A DNA stretch of 48,465 nucleotides from contig JAKSAU010001119.1 in assembly GCA_022361535.1 (NCBI GenBank), positions 1-48,465 on the forward strand, written 5' to 3'. The notes beneath the pieces are model-generated. The model did no database searches, was not told the origin of the DNA, and saw only the letters and a list, made by a program, of their open reading frames with translations. This document shows, piece by piece, positions 43,931-48,465 of this stretch. This DNA comes from Desulfobacterales bacterium (lineage in GTDB: Bacteria; Desulfobacterota; Desulfobacteria; Desulfobacterales; Desulfobacteraceae). Made by a program: the position numbers and the translations under genes. The number at the start of each line of letters is the position of its first letter. Within the stretch, counting starts at the first letter, position 1.

Positions 43931-45403
43931 CTATTGTTCGCCTGATGGAAGAGTAAAAGAAAAACAGGTACCCTTTCCAGGCGTACTTTTAACCTTTAGA
44001 ATACTTCCATGAAGTTCTGCTATTTTCCTTGTAATGGCCAAACCTAATCCGACATGAGGTGTGTCAGTTTGGCCGGAGGTCCTGTGGAACCGGTTAAAAA
44101 TATGTTCTATCTGGTCCTTTGGAATTCCCGGGCCTGTATCTGAAACAGATACAATTATCTTTGGATCTGTAATAAGTTCCACAACAACTCTACCGTTTTC
44201 AGGGGTGTGGCGAAGTGCATTTTCAATAAGATTTTCAAACGCTCTTTCAATCAAAGCAATATCTGCAAAAACAAAAGTGTTGGTATCCTGAAATTTTGGT
44301 TCTAAGGTGATTTGCCTTTCATTGGCCCTAAGAAAAAATTTATGAAGAATATCATTAGCTAGCTCTGCAAGGTTAAACGGTTCCGGGGTGATCTGGTATT
44401 GGGCGGATTCAACCTGGGCAAGTTCAAGTAACTCGCTGACAAGGGTATTTAGCCGATGGCAATGTTTAATAGCTGTTTCAAGGTATTCTCTCCGCTGCTC
44501 AGGGGTTTGCCGGTTTTCTTCAATGAGCAAAGTTTCAATATAGCCCTGGAGCGTTGCCAAAGGGGTTTTAAGATCATGGGATACATTGGCCACAAGTTCC
44601 CGGCGCATCCTGTCAGACACATTTAGAGCTTCCATTTGCTGATGTATGCGCTCGGACATATTTTTAAACGTTAGGGTAAGGCGGTCAATTTCATCGGCAG
44701 CGCGTGTTGATAAAGGTGCGTCAAGTTGAATTGCCTTGGCGGTTTTGTCTGCGGCAAATGTATCCATAACACGGGCCAAGCGTTTAAGTCTGCCTGTTAA
44801 GAGAGCGAAAATGACAAGGCCGCTGATAAAGGTAAAAAACAATCCCGTAATAATCATCCAGGTGCTAAGTCTGAAAATATAACTGCCTTTTAGTTTATCT
44901 GCCACACTGTCGTACTGTTCACCGCCTAAAATAACATAAAGGTATCCTTCAAGATTGGGGCCGCGCATAATTGGTGCTGCAGAAAAGACCTTTTGCCTGT
45001 TTAAATCTTTAGGGTCATCCCCTTGAACGGGCTGGTCCTTTTTAGGGCTGCTCAGCCATGACTTTATAGGCTCAAGTGAGACTGACTGGCGTTTAACACT
45101 GCCTTTGGGCGCTGAATACGTCAGAATGCTGCCTTTGGTATCAAGCAGGTAAATCTCAATACCTGGATTGATAACCATCAGCATATGAAAGATTTCTTTT
45201 AATGCCCTTGTATTGACCTGGCCCCGCTCCATAAGCAACCATTCTTTTACAATCTGGTCTGCAAGGCTTCGGTTTAATTTCTGGTTAACCTCCTGCTGGT
45301 ACATGTCGGTTGAAAAAACTGTAACACCTATAAAGATTAATCCAACTACCAAAAAGAGGGCAGCAAGCCCTAATGCAATTTTTGAGTAAAGAGAGGTAAA
45401 CAT
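43931..45403 (-). CDS. Membrane sensor histidine kinase (PhoR/BaeS-like)
   Basis: A 490-residue kinase with two transmembrane segments (LGLAALFLVVGLIFIGVTVF near 11-30 and IITGLFFTFISGLVIFALL near 185-205) around a periplasmic sensor of about 150 residues. Then come a HAMP domain, HisKA with His in ANVSHDLKTPLATLQGY, and HATPase_c (NLIENALRHTPE, DTGPGI, GLGLAI). The ligand is unknown. It is six bases after the response-regulator gene, which is its partner. Confidence 0.93.
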   Translation of the reverse strand: MFTSLYSKIALGLAALFLVVGLIFIGVTVFSTDMYQQEVNQKLNRSLADQIVKEWLLMERGQVNTRALKEIFHMLMVINPGIEIYLLDTKGSILTYSAPKGSVKRQSVSLEPIKSWLSSPKKDQPVQGDDPKDLNRQKVFSAAPIMRGPNLEGYLYVILGGEQYDSVADKLKGSYIFRLSTWMIITGLFFTFISGLVIFALLTGRLKRLARVMDTFAADKTAKAIQLDAPLSTRAADEIDRLTLTFKNMSERIHQQMEALNVSDRMRRELVANVSHDLKTPLATLQGYIETLLIEENRQTPEQRREYLETAIKHCHRLNTLVSELLELAQVESAQYQITPEPFNLAELANDILHKFFLRANERQITLEPKFQDTNTFVFADIALIERAFENLIENALRHTPENGRVVVELITDPKIIVSVSDTGPGIPKDQIEHIFNRFHRTSGQTDTPHVGLGLAITRKIAELHGSILKVKSTPGKGTCFSFTLPSGEQ

Positions 45404-45409
45404 ATGAGG

Positions 45410-46117
45410 CTATCCCTCATCCCGGAACTTATAACCAATTCCCCAAACTGTAAGGATGTACTCGGGATGGGCCGGATCAGATTCAATTTTACTGCGCAGC
45501 CGGTTAATATTCGAGTTGACCACGTGCCCGTATCCGTCATGACCGTAACCCCAGACTAAATCTAGAAGTTGGGATCGGCTGAATACTTTTCCGGGATGTT
45601 TTGCAAAGTGATATAAAAGGTCATATTCCTTTGCGGTTAATTCTACAATTTTATCTTTTTTCAATACACGACGCTTTTCAGGAATCAGCCGAAGTTCTTT
45701 TACGAGAATATCAGTCAGATCCTGGTCCATATCTTGATGTTTAATTGTGTCTATGCGCCTGAAAAGCGCTTTTGCTCTGGCCACAAGTTCCCTGATACTA
45801 AAGGGTTTGGTAACATAATCATCTGCTCCTAATTCCAGACCAAGCACGCGGTCGATTTCAGACGATCTTGAAGTAAGCAAAATAACAGGTGTTTGGACTT
45901 TGTCTGTTCTAAGTGTTTTAAGCAGGTCCATTCCATCCATATGTGGCAGCATGACGTCAAGGATAATCAGGTTATATCTGCCTGATCGTGCTTTTCTAAG
46001 ACCGGCTTTACCGTCAAAGGCAAGGTCCACCTGCCAACCTTCATTGGTGAAATGAAGTTCAACAAGCTTTGCCATATCACGGTTGTCTTCAACCACAAGT
46101 ATATAAGAAGTTGTCAC
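45410..46117 (-). CDS. OmpR/PhoB family response regulator
   Basis: A 235-residue regulator. The receiver has LVVEDNRD, the acceptor Asp in LIILDVMLPHMDG, LLTSR and TKPF. A winged-helix Trans_reg_C domain follows (ELTAKEYDLLYHFAKHPGKVFSR, VNSNINRLRSKIE, WGIGYKF). The frame opens at TTG 46129, but GTG 46117, placed behind GAGGTGG, gives the normal N-terminus (VTTSYILVVED). It is first gene of the two-component operon. Confidence 0.93.
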   Translation of the reverse strand: MTTSYILVVEDNRDMAKLVELHFTNEGWQVDLAFDGKAGLRKARSGRYNLIILDVMLPHMDGMDLLKTLRTDKVQTPVILLTSRSSEIDRVLGLELGADDYVTKPFSIRELVARAKALFRRIDTIKHQDMDQDLTDILVKELRLIPEKRRVLKKDKIVELTAKEYDLLYHFAKHPGKVFSRSQLLDLVWGYGHDGYGHVVNSNINRLRSKIESDPAHPEYILTVWGIGYKFRDEG

Positions 46118-46187
46118 AGGCCACCTCAACGTTTATGAACTATACCCGGTTGTAGACTTTTTTTTAAAGGTAAGTCAAGGCAGCGGA

Positions 46188-46221
46188 AAACGGCCCTGCC
46201 ACTCTGGAGACAGGGCCGTTT
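46188..46221 (-). terminator. Rho-independent terminator after msrAB
   Basis: aaacggccctg pairs perfectly with cagggccgttt around a 12-base loop. On the minus strand it is followed by a short T run, just past the msrAB stop. Confidence 0.75.
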
Positions 46222-46227
46222 ACTATC

Positions 46228-47496
46228 TTAAAATAGTGACGCGTATTGGCCGTACCCTTCAGCCTCAAGGGTCTCTTTAGGAATAAATCTCAATGACGCT
46301 GAGTTAATGCAATATCTTAAACCTGTCGGGGCAGGCCCGTCATCAAACACATGGCCCAGGTGTGAATCTGCGTAACGGCTTCTAACTTCAGTGCGAATCA
46401 TAAAAAGGCTATGGTCTTTTTTCTCTACCACGTGTTCAGGTTCAAGTGGGCGGGTAAAACTTGGCCATCCGGTTCCTGATTTGAATTTATCAGTTGAACT
46501 GAAAAGAGGTTCGCCAGATACAATATCAACATAGATGCCCTCTTTTTTATTATCCCAGTATTTATTTTGAAAGGGGGGTTCGGTACCATCTTTTTGGGTC
46601 ACCTTGTATTGCATCGGCGATAACTTGGCTTTAATTTCAGAGTCGTCAGGCCGTTTCCAAACAGTTCGTTCAATCATCATAGCCATACCGGTTGCCTGAG
46701 GATCTTGCGACATGGACATGTTCATTTTCTGGTCAGAAGGCTTAGACGGCATGCCGATGTTATCCATTTTGTCCATCTTCATATCTTTTGCTTCGTCCAT
46801 TGTCTTATTCATAGAAGGTACATCTTTCCAAGCTTTTTCAAGAAACTGATCTCTTCCTGAACCAAACCTGTAATACTTATATCTTAAAGGATTTCGCTTA
46901 TAATAATCCTGATGATATTTCTCGGCCGTGTAAAATTTTTCAAACCGGGTAATGGGGGTTACAATGGGTTTGTCAAAGACCATTGACTTTTCCAAAGTTT
47001 TTTTAGATGCTTCTGCGAGCATTTTTTGAGTGTCGTTATGGTAAAAGATTTCTGACCGGTATTGTGAGCCGCGGTCTACAAATTGTCCTCCCGGATCTGT
47101 GGGATTGATGTGACGCCAGAATACCTCCAAAAGCTGCTCATAGCTAACGATTTTTGGATCATAATAGACCTGAACGGCTTCTGTATGACCCGTTCCTCCT
47201 GATGAAACTTCAGAGTACGAAGGGTCTGGTGAGTTTCCGCCAGTGTATCCGGATATAGCTTCCTTAACCCCTTTGACCTTTTCAAAATCAGATTCTGTAC
47301 ACCAAAAGCACCCACCTGCAAAAGTTGCAATTTCAAGGTTGCCTTTTTTATTATCCATCATTTTGTCTTCCATAGACATATTTTTTGACATGTTATCATC
47401 TGCTATACCTTGGCCTGTAAATGCATATATTCCTGCTATCAATCCAAAGCAGGTAAATACACGGATGAAATTCATAGCAATCGATTTGGGTTTCAT
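46228..47496 (-). CDS. msrAB: Exported MsrA-MsrB methionine sulfoxide reductase fusion with Met-rich linker
   Basis: A 422-residue bifunctional protein. A signal peptide (residues ~1-32) directs it out of the cytoplasm. MsrA (about 54-225) has the GGCFWC motif with catalytic Cys63 and reduces S-sulfoxides. MsrB (about 280-415) has GTGWPSF and [11 protein letters not shown] with Cys396 and reduces R-sulfoxides; the structural zinc CxxC pairs of many MsrBs are absent. A Met-rich stretch after the signal ([13 protein letters not shown]) and a linker at 229-274 with 12 Met in 46 residues are unusual. ATG 47496 follows AAAAGGAGA; the frame open to 47601 is rejected. Confidence 0.93.
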   Translation of the reverse strand: MKPKSIAMNFIRVFTCFGLIAGIYAFTGQGIADDNMSKNMSMEDKMMDNKKGNLEIATFAGGCFWCTESDFEKVKGVKEAISGYTGGNSPDPSYSEVSSGGTGHTEAVQVYYDPKIVSYEQLLEVFWRHINPTDPGGQFVDRGSQYRSEIFYHNDTQKMLAEASKKTLEKSMVFDKPIVTPITRFEKFYTAEKYHQDYYKRNPLRYKYYRFGSGRDQFLEKAWKDVPSMNKTMDEAKDMKMDKMDNIGMPSKPSDQKMNMSMSQDPQATGMAMMIERTVWKRPDDSEIKAKLSPMQYKVTQKDGTEPPFQNKYWDNKKEGIYVDIVSGEPLFSSTDKFKSGTGWPSFTRPLEPEHVVEKKDHSLFMIRTEVRSRYADSHLGHVFDDGPAPTGLRYCINSASLRFIPKETLEAEGYGQYASLF

Positions 47497-47702
47497 AATC
47501 CGTCTCCTTTTCTGTTGAGTAATTCTTAACCGATAAGTTGAACACGTAAAATCACAGAAAGGTTGAAAAAAGATCACAAAAGTATAACAAATACCAATCA
47601 AGATTTATTTTGCTTATACTGGCTGCTCAAATAATCGAAAGACAAACTTAGAATTTGGTTTTAGCAGCTGCTCAATAAATGTCGGGTTAAAGGAGTCTGA
47701 AA

Positions 47703-48158
47703 ATGGATATAGAGCAAATCAAAGCCGCTATGGCGCCTTGTGGACTTAGTTGTGAAAAATGTTTTGCACACGTAGATGGCGATATTCGTAAATATGCGCT
47801 TAAGCTTCAGGAGAAACTTGGAAACTTCGGAGTATATGCTAAACGGTTTGAAACGTTGGTGGGTGATCCGATTTTTAAAAAGTATCCTGACTTTAAGGAC
47901 ATGCTTGAGTATCTGGCGTCTGAATCCTGTACCGGTTGCAGGAATGAAAACTGCAAATTATTTAAAGGGTGCGGGGTTAGGTCTTGTCATCAGGAAAAGG
48001 GTTTAGACTTTTGTTATGAGTGTAGTGAGTTTCCCTGTAACCACACTGGATTTGATCCCCATCTTTATGAGCGCTGGGTCGCATTAAATGAAAAAATCAG
48101 GGAGATAGGCATTAAAGCCTACTATGAAAAAACAATTGACATGCCTCGTTATGTTTAG
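47703..48158 (+). CDS. DUF3795 cysteine-rich protein
   Basis: A 151-residue DUF3795 protein with the family start APCGLSCEKCFAH and later Cys sets CTGCRNENC, GCGVRSC and FCYECSEFPC. Ten or more Cys suggest metal binding; function unknown. GGAG upstream (aaaggagtctgaaa) supports ATG 47703. It is divergent from msrAB. Confidence 0.88.
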   Translation: MDIEQIKAAMAPCGLSCEKCFAHVDGDIRKYALKLQEKLGNFGVYAKRFETLVGDPIFKKYPDFKDMLEYLASESCTGCRNENCKLFKGCGVRSCHQEKGLDFCYECSEFPCNHTGFDPHLYERWVALNEKIREIGIKAYYEKTIDMPRYV

Positions 48159-48465
48159 CCATTCACACTTCTATTGGTTTTTCCAGTTTTAATTTACGAA
48201 ATTGCTCCTGCTGGGAAAAAGGATTGCAACTGGTCGCAGTTATAATTCCTGTATTTCTTGGATTTTGTATGGTGTGCCGTAATCAATAATAGATTTAAGA
48301 TTGCTATAGAGTGCGAAAATAATTTTGGCATACTTTTGCTGCACTTAGGCAAGCAATGGTATTTTGTTGAATGCGTAAATTTTCCCTACATCACTCAGGC
48401 TAAAGAGGTTTTTTAATCACTTGTTTTTTTAGTTTGTCCGGCCAAACCGTGAATAAGGTAATCAA
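48159..48465. other. Window-end spacer
   Basis: I see no coding frame, RNA or repeat that I can support here. A downstream gene could begin beyond the edge. Confidence 0.4.

Noticed and set aside
1..48465. CRISPR array, prophage, insertion sequence or rRNA
   Set aside because: No regularly spaced repeats, transposase, phage structural genes or rRNA segments were seen on either strand.

Overview
The window looks like chromosome of a strictly anaerobic, Gram-negative deltaproteobacterium of the Desulfobacteraceae type (Desulfobacula or Desulfobacter-like). This is an inference from gene content and protein flavour: a tungsten aldehyde ferredoxin oxidoreductase with a polyferredoxin, sigma-54 promoters and activators, a PEP-CTERM-like surface protein, pyruvate phosphate dikinase with its regulator, many PAS kinases and a BKACE enzyme. 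Base composition is moderate (low to mid 40s % GC by eye). I see no rRNA, CRISPR array, prophage or complete insertion sequence. There is one tRNA (Phe).

Layout. 1-3.5 kb: the tail of an M20 peptidase, then a divergent AraC regulator/SDR oxidoreductase pair bracketed by two diverged direct repeats, and a DUF1059 gene. 3.8-11.9 kb: the most distinctive accessory block. A GAF-type sigma-54 activator faces an operon of class III aminotransferase, a paralogue that lacks the PLP lysine, a four-cluster ferredoxin, an AOR-family tungstoenzyme and an amidohydrolase. The spacer holds a good -24/-12 promoter and repeated upstream sites. 12.2-18 kb: a 55-residue PEP-CTERM-like protein with its own -24/-12 promoter, a Cys-rich protein, a six-PAS hybrid kinase and an outer-membrane barrel gene with a 3' frameshift. 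18-23 kb: a GGQ release-factor-like protein, DUF503, a twofold-repeat protein, the PPDK regulator, CheR and three exported or membrane proteins, one with a degenerate receiver domain.

23-34 kb: ppdK, an ABC-F ATPase, a PilB/GspE ATPase fused to a cyclic-nucleotide-binding domain, queH, a YggS-type gene, maf, rsmE and tRNA-Phe. 33.5-40.5 kb: an acidic protein, valS, nadC, a REC-GGDEF protein and lepA. 40.5-43.9 kb: an RpiR regulator and class III aminotransferase divergent from a BKACE gene. 43.9-48.2 kb: an OmpR-type two-component pair, an exported MsrA-MsrB fusion with a Met-rich linker, and a DUF3795 protein.

Working together. The sigma-54/aminotransferase/AOR block reads as an inducible route from an amine or amino acid through an aldehyde to a carboxylate, with electrons passed to ferredoxin. 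The RpiR/aminotransferase/BKACE block reads as deamination to a beta-keto acid followed by acetyl-CoA-dependent cleavage. Substrates cannot be read from the sequence. PPDK and its bifunctional kinase/pyrophosphorylase regulator lie about 3 kb apart.
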